Below are positions 10,967 to 21,418 of a stretch of DNA of 64,000 bases, piece after piece. Positions within the stretch are counted from its first letter, which is position 1. Each line of letters opens with the position of its first letter. The DNA is taken from the NCBI RefSeq assembly GCF_015706575.1, contig NW_024037048.1, forward strand, positions 14,153,512 to 14,217,511. The letters run 5' to 3'. Source of the DNA: Patiria miniata. Taxonomy: Eukaryota; Echinodermata; Asteroidea; Valvatida; Asterinidae. The notes beneath the pieces are model-generated. The model searched no databases, was not told where the DNA came from, and was given only the letters and a program-made list of their open reading frames with translations. The translations under genes and the position numbers were made by a program.

Positions 10967-11834
10967 TGGGCCCGACCAATGGCAGAGATTGTCCCCAACT
11001 CTAAGCCATAAATAAAAATAAAAGGAAAGTGTGACTAAATCTTAACTTCTTCTTTAAATTACAATATAAAACTTAAAGCTTAACTTTTTCTTTAAATTAT
11101 AATATAAAACATAAGGGGGGGGGGCAGATTTCAAAGCTCATTAAATATTCACAAGCTCTTATACACCGGATAAGGGCACTTGCCTTACATGTACTCTACA
11201 TGTACAGGAACACCAAAGTTTGCTAATTAAATATTCACAAGATTTAACAGGGAATGATCGTACACAATTTTCCTTAAATTCAGCTCATTAAAAATTCACA
11301 AGAAATTTTACAGATTATTTCCACTGATTTTACAACGATTAAAATATAAATGCTCTGAATAATTTTTCGCTTGATCACCTGCTGGAATGTCATGAACTAC
11401 ACACTAAATATGAAGTAAGATTTCCTCAACTCGAAATTTTACATGATTTGACTAAGATAAAATTTACAGAGTCTTGGCTACGAATATGTCAATTTTTAAT
11501 ATTTACACAATTTGTTTTTACGAGGAATCACCCAGTGCAAAAATTAGGCGTTTAACAAGATCTACGAAATTGTTAATTAGGATTTCTGTTTTATATAAAA
11601 TAAAGATTTCTTTATACATCGAAATTCACATCAGCAGATTTTGTAAGATTTTCTATATGATTTCAAGACTGATTCTATTATTATTATTTTTTTCTCTCTT
11701 TTTACCGACAATAAACCTTAACTTTATAAAACTTTTTGGAAAACTTTGAACTGTTCAACACTTCGGAAACCTTAAGAAAACTTGGTTAATCAGAATAATG
11801 AAACAAAAACCTAAACTTGAACGCGTCATCCTGC
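10967..11834 (-). other. Retrotransposon 3' non-coding region, copy 1
   Basis: AT-rich, with a poly-G run of 10 (9 in copy 2), between the zinc-finger ORF and the 3' LTR. I do not see a convincing polypurine tract directly against the LTR. Confidence 0.7.
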
Positions 11835-12551
11835 TTATTTTCCGGTTGGCTTTCCCTCATCATCTACCTCTATCTGCTTCGTGTAGACGCTATTATGCTC
11901 ATCCGTCTTGACCACTTTCCCATCGAGGAAAACCTGCATGCAGGTGTACTCTCGGACGGTAGCTGTGCGCCTTCTCTTCTTCGGAGGATCCTCCCTTTTC
12001 TGAGTGGGGAACATCTCCTCTTCCTCCTGGGATGAAGACTGTGATGCTGAGGATGGGGACGTGGCCTCGGCCGCTCTCACCATCTGCATCATCCCCTTCG
12101 GCTTGCCTCCCAAGGGGCGAAAAGGGGGGACAACCAACTTTGGCGAGGTTGAAACTTTCGGGGATTCTGGGATTGGTGAGGCTGACAGGGACAGTGCATC
12201 GACGACTGGCGTGACCCCACTTGGCACTGCTGCCGGTGGCAACCCAGCACTGGAGGACGTACCCGGACCTGCTGCACGGCTCTCTGCGACCTTTGTCACC
12301 GTACTGACGCTCCAAGACTCTGGTGCCTGGGAAGGACCAGCTGCACCCTTCACCACACCAATTTTGTGTACCGTCTCCATGTGATGCTGGAGGATATACA
12401 CCTGACCTGCAACGTAGTCGCACCTGCTACACATCAAGGTGTTCGTCGCCGGCCCATGGATGTCTCTGATATGGCGCCATAGGCTTGCCCGATGCAGGTA
12501 CCAACTGGTACACTCACGGCACTTGTATCGCCTCGGTTCACCCTTCGTCAT
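11835..12551 (-). CDS. Retrotransposon ORF3, C2H2 zinc-finger protein (copy 1)
   Basis: 238 codons, downstream of pol where many retroelements carry env. Two C2H2 fingers lie at the N-terminus: C-x2-C-x12-H-x4-H beginning CRECTSWYLHRASLW, and a second beginning CSRCDYVAGQVYIL. The middle is rich in Ser, Pro and Ala. A basic patch (KKRRRT) near residue 195 is a plausible nuclear localisation signal. There is no signal peptide, furin-like site or membrane anchor, so it is not an envelope protein. The copy at 20,575-21,291 is identical by eye, so selection cannot be judged from this window. Function is unknown; nucleic-acid binding is inferred from the fingers. Confidence 0.8.
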   Translation of the reverse strand: MTKGEPRRYKCRECTSWYLHRASLWRHIRDIHGPATNTLMCSRCDYVAGQVYILQHHMETVHKIGVVKGAAGPSQAPESWSVSTVTKVAESRAAGPGTSSSAGLPPAAVPSGVTPVVDALSLSASPIPESPKVSTSPKLVVPPFRPLGGKPKGMMQMVRAAEATSPSSASQSSSQEEEEMFPTQKREDPPKKRRRTATVREYTCMQVFLDGKVVKTDEHNSVYTKQIEVDDEGKPTGK

Positions 12552-12678
12552 GCTGCGACTCAGTTTTCTTCAACTCCTGAAAAACACAAAGGAAAGAAGA
12601 ATTCAAAATATATACACCACAACTTAGTTTCGACCTCACCCCGAAAACAATTATGGAATCAAAGCCACACCTACTATC

Positions 12679-15600
12679 TTAGCGAAACCGCAGGGGCAAC
12701 CTATGTGACCGCTTAGGATACCGCCTGGGCGGTGACATGTCTTGCCTCTCGGGCAGACTGACTCTACTGTCTGGAACTGGTTCCTCTGTAATGGCCTCAT
12801 CCACCACAGGGTACTCATCTACCAACTCCTCAACTGAACCTTGGTCATACTGACCCTCCGTTACCATGGGGTTTTCTGTCACCTCGTCCCTTGATGGACA
12901 ATCCCAAGATTCGATGGCCTCACCGACATATGGTTTGAGTCGGTCCACATGGACAACCTTTGGTTTGCTACCACGCTTAAGCTGGATTCGAACCGTCACA
13001 TCTGACAACCTCTTAAAGGGAATATACAACATTTGCAAACATCGAAAAATAAAACTACCAAGTTTTTGCGAAATACCTTAATAGGACGTTTTTAAATGAC
13101 AGTCTAAAGCATCCTGTAAAATTATGGCACCTGGTATACTGTCATTTTCAAGAAAAGTGGTATTTTTGTATCAATTTCCAACGCTGATCGGCCGATCAGC
13201 GTTGGAAACAACTGGCTTTTTTTTCAAATACTGGCCCCAATTGACTATTGCACTTGTTTGCAATCGATTACAAACCTATGAACGGGTACGAGCCAGCTAG
13301 ACTGTTTCCCTGACCTTACAATTCCCCAATGTATGTAAACTGCTCTGTTTCTTCTTATATGGAGTCAGGGAACCAGACTACAGGTAAATGATCGTTTTTC
13401 TTGGTTTTTATAGCATTTTCGAACCCAAAACCTCCAAAAAGTCAGTGTAACTATATTTGCTTTATATTTCCAATCCCCCAATTCCATCCATTTCTGAAAA
13501 TTACAGCAAAAGCAAATGATGTATATTCCCTTTAAGAATCAGCCATGGTCCTTCCCACCTAAGTTGTAATTTAGGGGACATGTGCTTTTTCTTTGCAGGG
13601 TTGTGTAGCCACACAAATTGGCCCTCCTTCAACCCATGCTCAGATGCTCTTCTGTCAAAGTTCTTCTTTTGCCTCCGGGCACTTTTCCCGAGGCACTCCC
13701 TAGCCCTTTTATGGGCCTCCTGCATATCACTTCGCAACCTTTCGGCAAAGTCTGCAGTCACCTCCTCCTCAACCTCAGGACACCCTGTCACCAGATCCAC
13801 TGGGACATTCACCTCTCTCCCCAACATCATCATGTTGGGGGATTCCCCGATCGAGTCTTGCGGCGTGCACCTGTAAGCGAAGGTGGCAAAGGGGAGGAAC
13901 TCATCCCAATCTTTCTGCCTTCGCCCAGGGTCAATCAGCACCGCCACGATGTTGACCAAGGTTTTATTAAACCTCTCAACCATGCCGTCCGATTTCGGAT
14001 TATAGGCGGTTGTCCGAGTCTTCGATATGCCGAGGATTTGGCACATTTTACTGAACACCTCTGACTCAAAGTTTGTGCCCTGATCAGAGTGAAGTTCTTG
14101 GGGCACCCCAAATCGACAGACAAACTCCGTCACCAATGTGTGCGCTACTGTAACTGCAGTAGCATCAGGAAGCGGAAATGCTTCCATCCACTTGGTGCAG
14201 TAGTCGCCAACCACCATCACCCAACGATTACCATTGTCCGTGACGGGCAATGGCCCGAGCAAGTCTATTGCCACTCGCTCCATCGGAACACCAACTCGAT
14301 ACTGCTGTAGGGGCGCAACCCTCTTCTTTGCAGCCGACTTTCTCCTGGCACAGATATTGCAGCCCCGGAGAAATGACCGCACGTCCGCAGACATGCCTGG
14401 CCAGAAGTACCTGGCTTTGACTTTGGCCAGAGTTTTGCTAACCCCCAAGTGACCACTAAGTTGCCCACCGTGCAACTCAGACAGAATTTCCTTCCGGAAC
14501 TTTGATGGCAACACCAACAGCCATCGGATGGACTTCCCGTCATCGGAGTCCCATCGCCTATGTAGAACTCCTTCCCGGACCTCTAACTGGTCCCACTGTG
14601 ACCAATAGGTCTTACAGGCTGCCGACAAGTGCGAGACCGTCTTCCACTCAGGACGACTATCGCCGTCCTCCTTCAACTTCATGAGCCAGCTCATGGTGTC
14701 ATCCTGTGACTGTGCTTCCTTTAAAGCACTTCGAGACAGGGTTGGTTGGGCAGCTACGCCCCTAACCAAAAACTCACTCCCCTGAGGCTGAACCTCGGGT
14801 ACTACACCAATTGCCTCGTTGACCACCTCCTCCCGGCCGCACTGTTTGCATTGCCGCCTCGACAACCCATCAGCATTACCATGCTTCTTGCCGCTTCTGT
14901 GCTCAACCACTAAGTCGTACTGGGACAGGACTTCCATCCACCTCGCCAGCTGACCCTCGGGGTTCTTGAAATTAAGTACCCACCGCAATGCGGCATGGTC
15001 AGTTCTGACCGTCACCCTGCGGCCGTACAAGTATTGTTTGAAATACTTCAAGTAGACAACCACAGCCAACAACTCTTTACGAGTGACACAGTAATTTCGC
15101 TCAGGTTTGCTGAGCTTCCGGCTCGCATACGCAAGCACTTTTTCGTCACCACCCTGGACCTGCGACAACACCGCCCCGATACCTTCACCGCTGGCATCAG
15201 TGTCCAAGATAAAGTCGCCCTCGGGCATTGGGTATGACAGAACTGGGGCGGCCTGAAGCCTGCCCTTCAGCTCGTCAAATGCCTCCTGACAACTCTCAGT
15301 CCACACAAACTCTCTTGATTTCTCGGTCAAGGCATGAAGTGGACTTGCCACTTCTGCAAACCCCTTTATGAACTTCCGGTAGTACGATGCGAGGCCCAAA
15401 AAGCTTCTAACATCTCGTACATACCTCGGGACCGGCCAATTTGCGACTGCCTCAATCTTCTGAGGATCCGTGGCTACCCCTTCTGAGGACACAATGTGCC
15501 CGAGGTAAGTCACTGACCTCTGAAACAAATGACACTTGCTGGGCTTGAGTTTGAGCCCAGCGTCTCTAAGCCTCCCCAACACAACTCGGAGACGTTCTAG

Positions 15601-17166
15601 GGTCTCCGTCACCGATTGACCAAACACGATGACGTCATCCAAATAAATCAGTAGGATTTCCCATTGCAAGCCGGCCATGACCTTTTCCATGAGCCGCTCA
15701 AATGTTGCCGGGGCATTGCACAGCCCAAAAGGCATGCATTTCCACCGGTACAACCCGCTTCTCACTACAAATGTCGACTTTTGGCTGGCGTCCTCATCCA
15801 GAGCGACTTGCCAGTACCCCGACGCCAAGTCAAGTGTACAAAACCACTTCGCCCCACTCAACGCATCGAATGTTTCATCAATGCGCGGCACAGGATAGGC
15901 ATCCTTGATGGTCACCGAATTCAACTTTCTATAATCAATACAGAAGCGTTTCGTACCATCCTTTTTGTCAACCAAAACAACATTTGCCGCCCATGGACTG
16001 TCGGAAGGTTCAATCACCCCCCTCTTTTCCAAATCACCGACTTGTCTCTGGATTTCCTCCTGATGGCAATACGGATGACGCCTCATCCGTTCTCTCACCG
16101 GTTTAGCATCACCAGTGCTTATGTGATGCTGGACCACGTCCGTGCGACCAATGTCGTGGTCACCCTTAGACAATACATCCTGAAAGTCAACTAAACATTT
16201 CCGGACATCCTCATGGTACATAGCCTCTACCTTGGCTGTACCCCTCTCAAACAAATCTTGCAAGTGCTGGGGTAACTCCTCACCAGCATTTGCCACCACA
16301 TCCAACTCACCATGAATTGAACCAACCTCTACCTGGGAGATCGTTCCCGCTGTCGTCCCCTCACGTGCAACTCTTTTCTCCCTTCCGGGATTGAAGACCC
16401 GCAACGGAATAACCTCTGCTTCAGTCTCAACCAGGGATCTGGCCAAAACCAAACCCTTCTTAGCTAGGTCACCGCCACCTTCCATTGGTTCCACCATGGC
16501 TGGCCCGACCAAGTCGGCACCCTTCCGGGCAATTATACCTGGGACCATGGCCTCATGACCGGACGGAATCACTGTAGTTTTTGAAACCACTACACGTCCC
16601 ACAAAGGGCTCACCGGCACCGTTTGTGCACCTGATTCGCTCACCATTGAGCCTCCACTCTCTTGACTGGAAGTCTATGTTTCCACCTGTTGGCACGAGAA
16701 AATCCATGCCAAGGATGCCACTATACTTCATTTCGGTAAACACCGCCCTTACTTGGTGCGTGGTTCGACCAACTTGCACCTCCACCCAAGCTATGCCAAG
16801 CACGGGCAATCGACTACCGTCTACTTGCTTCACCTGGACCTCCTCCGTCTCTAAGACAGGTCTCTTCTCCTTTGGAATTTGATAGTACACCATACTACTT
16901 ATCAAGGTGTCGGTGGACCCCGTGTCAATCAAAAACCGACACTTGGTCTCTCTCACCATTCCATCAACAAATAAACCATAACGAGGGCCGCGACTTGGGT
17001 TGGGCAGAGTTATTACTCGTTGCCCATCCCCATGCTTTGACCTCTTTTCTCTACTACCACCCTCGCTGTCAGTTTGTTGTCTTTTGGACCCTTTTGTCCA
17101 CTCAGCCTTCCCGCGGGTCCTACGGGGGGCTGACTGCCGTTTCCCTGTTGTGGATGTCTCTGACAC
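12679..17166 (-). pseudogene. Retrotransposon pol, copy 1, interrupted by a MITE
   Basis: The reading frame is that of the intact pol at 21,419-25,387: aspartic protease (FLIDTGSTDTLIS), reverse transcriptase (LIYLDDVI), RNase H (FILDTDASGEG), zinc-binding and DDE integrase domains, then a GPY/F-type tail. A 515-bp insertion at 13,017-13,531 splits it near the C-terminus. The N-terminal piece runs 13,532-17,166 and then reads into the MITE; the last ~113 codons (12,679-13,016) are detached. Catalytic domains through integrase are uninterrupted, but the C-terminal DNA-targeting part is lost. The upstream start overlaps gag by 154 nt in the -1 frame. Confidence 0.9.
13017..13531. mobile_element. 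MITE with TTAA target duplication (piggyBac-type)
   Basis: The 515-bp insert is absent from the otherwise identical pol of copy 2. It is flanked by TTAA at 13,013-13,016 and 13,532-13,535. Its ends form an inverted repeat (AGGGAATATAC, ~20 bp with one mismatch). TTAA duplication is typical of piggyBac-superfamily insertion; no transposase is present, so it is non-autonomous. A perfect 34-bp palindrome lies at 13,175-13,208. Confidence 0.85.
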
Positions 17167-18653
17167 TCCCGGGCGAAATGCCCTATCTCACCACACTTGA
17201 AGCACTTCAGGGTACTGGGCTTGTTCGTTTTGGGGGACATGCCCTGACCTTGACCCTTAATCTGAGTCGACAACGACTTTACCAATTCAGCCACAGACTT
17301 CAATGCCTGGGCCTGTTCACCGATACTTTTCTCTAAAGTCTCAAACCTCTGCTCTGTTCCGGAGTCAACAGTCCTCGCCAGCTTGGCGGGCTTCCGGTCA
17401 AACAACCTTTGCTGTTCGACCTTATCAAAGTTCTCTGTCTCTAGGGCAGCCTGGACCGCTTCATCCAAAGTTTTGGGACGAGCCCGATGAATGCCCTCCC
17501 TGACTGAATGACAATCAACGGCGTCTATGAAGTGGTTCTTAGCCAACCTCTCCCGAGCATCCTCCTGCAACTCAGGGTATGCTCTTGCTGTTAACTCGTG
17601 AATCGCTTGCCCTAATTCCTGCAAGCCCTCCTTTGGCTTTTGGCGTCGATGTCTCAATTCGACAAGATAATTTTCACTCTGTCGAGCTGACCCAAACCTG
17701 CGCTCCAGCAGCTTAACAAGTGCACTGTACTTGTACTTGTGGCCCGAGTCACCCAACAACCGCAGAGCGTCTCCCTGCAAGCTTGCGGCTAACCACCTCG
17801 CAGCCTGCTCCTCGCTCCACATATTCACCTCACGACATGACTCAAAATGGCGGAAGTACTCCTTCCAGAGTACCTTCCCACTGTACCGATCAGGGGTTAT
17901 GTTTGGCCTGCGATTTGGTCGCTCCAAACTACCCATCTGACCCACACCACCATGGACCCGTGCCTCTCTTTTCAGTGGCCACGGACCCACTGACGAGATG
18001 TCAACTTGAGCTGAACTGTTGTTCTTTGCCTCTACTGGTCGAGTCGCGAAACTCAACAGTTCACTATGTACCTGTTTAGGGGTACACAATTCCTTATCTT
18101 CAACGAACGGGTTGGTACTCGCCCTACCCCGTCTCACACCAACCTCAGGCGTGAACGACAACAGATCCCCATTAGGACCCTCGGTCTCCCTAGAAATAGG
18201 TGTCGACTGCGCTCGGGGGAACACCCCTGAGCTTTGTCCTTTCCGAGGTGTACTTTCAATAAAGCTCACCCCCCTCCCCACTGTAGGGACCAACTCAGGC
18301 ACCACACCTGCACCTGACTCTCTCCCCGTCGCTCCAGAGACATACCCAGATGTCTCTTCGGGCAACCTAAACTCAACATCGGAATCAACACGACGGCGCA
18401 CACGCCCTCTCTCGGCTTGTGTACCCCCGTTTCCTCCATTTGGGGAATCACCCGACTGCAAATCCATGGCAGCTAGCGCCAACTTCTTTTCAGTGAGGTC
18501 CTTTTCCCACTGCAGTATTTGGTTTTCCATCCGCAGTCGTTGCACCTCGACCTCAGCACTCGAGGTGCCAATTCGACCTTTCGAGCCTGGATCGCTCATC
18601 TCTACCCAAAAATCACCACCGAAATCAACAACGCGTGAAGACCAATTGTGCAA
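17013..18653 (-). CDS. Retrotransposon Gag (copy 1)
   Basis: 546 codons; a second Met at residue 19 (MSDPGSKGR) could be the real start. The order is an N-terminal coiled-coil-prone segment, a Ser/Pro-rich linker, a capsid-like region around residues 255-400 (WKEYFRHFE, ALRLLGDSG, FIDAVDCHSVREG), then one CCHC zinc knuckle (CFKCGEIGHFARECQRH) near residue 490. Gag packages the element RNA into particles. The stop lies 154 nt inside the pol frame, which is -1 relative to gag, so pol is probably made by -1 frameshifting. The reading frame is intact. Confidence 0.9.
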   Translation of the reverse strand: MHNWSSRVVDFGGDFWVEMSDPGSKGRIGTSSAEVEVQRLRMENQILQWEKDLTEKKLALAAMDLQSGDSPNGGNGGTQAERGRVRRRVDSDVEFRLPEETSGYVSGATGRESGAGVVPELVPTVGRGVSFIESTPRKGQSSGVFPRAQSTPISRETEGPNGDLLSFTPEVGVRRGRASTNPFVEDKELCTPKQVHSELLSFATRPVEAKNNSSAQVDISSVGPWPLKREARVHGGVGQMGSLERPNRRPNITPDRYSGKVLWKEYFRHFESCREVNMWSEEQAARWLAASLQGDALRLLGDSGHKYKYSALVKLLERRFGSARQSENYLVELRHRRQKPKEGLQELGQAIHELTARAYPELQEDARERLAKNHFIDAVDCHSVREGIHRARPKTLDEAVQAALETENFDKVEQQRLFDRKPAKLARTVDSGTEQRFETLEKSIGEQAQALKSVAELVKSLSTQIKGQGQGMSPKTNKPSTLKCFKCGEIGHFARECQRHPQQGNGSQPPVGPAGRLSGQKGPKDNKLTARVVVEKRGQSMGMGNE

Positions 18654-18692
18654 TTATATTAGTCAACAGAGAAGTCCGCTTAATCAATTCCA

Positions 18693-18710
18693 ATCCCACT
18701 TCTGACACCA
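18693..18710 (-). other. Primer-binding site, copy 1 (tRNA-Leu type)
   Basis: The minus strand reads TGGTGTCAGAAGTGGGAT, two bases inside the 5' LTR. It is complementary to a tRNA 3' end of the Leu type (ATCCCACTTCTGACACCA). Reverse transcription would start here. Confidence 0.75.
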
Positions 18711-18712
18711 TT

Positions 18713-19707
18713 TGTGGCGGGTCTGTTCCCGAACCAAGTTATTCCTCGGACCAGGGACTACACAAAGCAGTCTAAAGGCTAAGGATGCAGGCTCGTTTTG
18801 GGTGGAAATCTACCGCCGCAGGAATTGATCCCTAAACCTTCTGTTAACTAGGCAATAACACAATAACAAGGACAACTGGCAACTGAATGGTCGGTAATCT
18901 CAAGTAACACGATGATTTATTTCAGAGACAACAATTAAATGATTAAATGATTTGGGAGTAATTGTCTTGGGTAGCTTTATTACAACCTGTGGTTTTCGAA
19001 TATGAGCCCTATTTGCAATATACAACTAATATCGCACTGCTCACTCCAATAATCACTGCACAAACTAATGCTGCATTACAGGAACGCTATAGCAATGCAC
19101 AACCAATACTGCAATACATGAACGCTATAGCAATGCACAACCAATGCTGCAATACATGAACACTATAGCAATGCACAGACCAATGCTGCAATGTAGAAAC
19201 AATACAGCAACGCAACAACCAATGCTGCACTGCCTAAACAATATCCCATTGCATAGCTCAGTGCCACTGTGGAGATATGGTTTGTGCGCACGTAGCACTA
19301 CGAAACCATGGGCCCAGCCCCAATCAACCACAATGCACCCACAAGTGTACGGCTAAACTGTCCAACAGTTCGCCCGCGCGTAGCTAGCATATAGCGCAAA
19401 TCACCATATAGCAATACACGCCACAGCGAGAGCACACTCAACTCACGTTTGTACAGCTCGCTGCCACTTGCCAGAACCCTCCGCGCGTACGTACGTAGCA
19501 ATCTACTTACGCGCATACATAGCACATGCACTAAACCATTATGATGCACTAAACATATGGGGCTTTGTTAACCAATCGCGTGCGTGCATACACGCACACC
19601 TTGACTGCTAAGCCACGCCCAGTCACGGGCGTACTATACTACAGTTCATTCATAAGATTAGAATACAATAACATGAACAAGGGCATAAAACTACACTTTC
19701 CGTCACA
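18713..19707 (-). repeat. LTR 2 (shared middle LTR)
   Basis: 995 bp and identical to LTR 1 as far as I compared. It serves as 5' LTR for copy 1 and 3' LTR for copy 2 and has no GTAC duplication at either side. Confidence 0.95.
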
Positions 19708-20574
19708 TGGGCCCGACCAATGGCAGAGATTGTCCCCAACTCTAAGCCATAAATAAAAATAAAAGGAAAGTGTGACTAAATCTTAACTTCTTCTTTAAAT
19801 TACAATATAAAACTTAAAGCTTAACTTTTTCTTTAAATTATAATATAAAACATAAGGGGGGGGGCAGATTTCAAAGCTCATTAAATATTCACAAGCTCTT
19901 ATACACCGGATAAGGGCACTTGCCTTACATGTACTCTACATGTACAGGAACACCAAAGTTTGCTAATTAAATATTCACAAGATTTAACAGGGAATGATCG
20001 TACACAATTTTCCTTAAATTCAGCTCATTAAAAATTCACAAGAAATTTTACAGATTATTTCCACTGATTTTACAACGATTAAAATATAAATGCTCTGAAT
20101 AATTTTTCGCTTGATCACCTGCTGGAATGTCATGAACTACACACTAAATATGAAGTAAGATTTCCTCAACTCGAAATTTTACATGATTTGACTAAGATAA
20201 AATTTACAGAGTCTTGGCTACGAATATGTCAATTTTTAATATTTACACAATTTGTTTTTACGAGGAATCACCCAGTGCAAAAATTAGGCGTTTAACAAGA
20301 TCTACGAAATTGTTAATTAGGATTTCTGTTTTATATAAAATAAAGATTTCTTTATACATCGAAATTCACATCAGCAGATTTTGTAAGATTTTCTATATGA
20401 TTTCAAGACTGATTCTATTATTATTATTTTTTTCTCTCTTTTTACCGACAATAAACCTTAACTTTATAAAACTTTTTGGAAAACTTTGAACTGTTCAACA
20501 CTTCGGAAACCTTAAGAAAACTTGGTTAATCAGAATAATGAAACAAAAACCTAAACTTGAACGCGTCATCCTGC
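19708..20574 (-). other. Retrotransposon 3' non-coding region, copy 2
   Basis: Matches 10,967-11,834 except for one G fewer in the poly-G run. AT-rich with no supported gene. Confidence 0.7.
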
Positions 20575-21291
20575 TTATTTTCCGGTTGGCTTTCCCTCAT
20601 CATCTACCTCTATCTGCTTCGTGTAGACGCTATTATGCTCATCCGTCTTGACCACTTTCCCATCGAGGAAAACCTGCATGCAGGTGTACTCTCGGACGGT
20701 AGCTGTGCGCCTTCTCTTCTTCGGAGGATCCTCCCTTTTCTGAGTGGGGAACATCTCCTCTTCCTCCTGGGATGAAGACTGTGATGCTGAGGATGGGGAC
20801 GTGGCCTCGGCCGCTCTCACCATCTGCATCATCCCCTTCGGCTTGCCTCCCAAGGGGCGAAAAGGGGGGACAACCAACTTTGGCGAGGTTGAAACTTTCG
20901 GGGATTCTGGGATTGGTGAGGCTGACAGGGACAGTGCATCGACGACTGGCGTGACCCCACTTGGCACTGCTGCCGGTGGCAACCCAGCACTGGAGGACGT
21001 ACCCGGACCTGCTGCACGGCTCTCTGCGACCTTTGTCACCGTACTGACGCTCCAAGACTCTGGTGCCTGGGAAGGACCAGCTGCACCCTTCACCACACCA
21101 ATTTTGTGTACCGTCTCCATGTGATGCTGGAGGATATACACCTGACCTGCAACGTAGTCGCACCTGCTACACATCAAGGTGTTCGTCGCCGGCCCATGGA
21201 TGTCTCTGATATGGCGCCATAGGCTTGCCCGATGCAGGTACCAACTGGTACACTCACGGCACTTGTATCGCCTCGGTTCACCCTTCGTCAT
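20575..21291 (-). CDS. Retrotransposon ORF3, C2H2 zinc-finger protein (copy 2)
   Basis: Identical by eye to the protein at 11,835-12,551: two N-terminal C2H2 fingers, a Ser/Pro/Ala-rich middle and a basic KKRRRT patch. It starts 127 nt after the pol stop and could be expressed from a spliced RNA, but no splice signals were proven. It belongs to the intact element copy. Confidence 0.8.
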   Translation of the reverse strand: MTKGEPRRYKCRECTSWYLHRASLWRHIRDIHGPATNTLMCSRCDYVAGQVYILQHHMETVHKIGVVKGAAGPSQAPESWSVSTVTKVAESRAAGPGTSSSAGLPPAAVPSGVTPVVDALSLSASPIPESPKVSTSPKLVVPPFRPLGGKPKGMMQMVRAAEATSPSSASQSSSQEEEEMFPTQKREDPPKKRRRTATVREYTCMQVFLDGKVVKTDEHNSVYTKQIEVDDEGKPTGK

Positions 21292-21418
21292 GCTGCGACT
21301 CAGTTTTCTTCAACTCCTGAAAAACACAAAGGAAAGAAGAATTCAAAATATATACACCACAACTTAGTTTCGACCTCACCCCGAAAACAATTATGGAATC
21401 AAAGCCACACCTACTATC

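Noticed and set aside
11835-12551. ORF3 as a retroviral envelope gene
   Set aside because: No signal peptide, glycoprotein features or membrane anchor; it has C2H2 fingers instead.
13580-18705. Plus-strand ORFs over the retrotransposon (for example 15,664-16,194 and 18,019-18,705)
   Set aside because: Antisense shadows of gag and pol with no domain content; the same shadows appear in copy 2.
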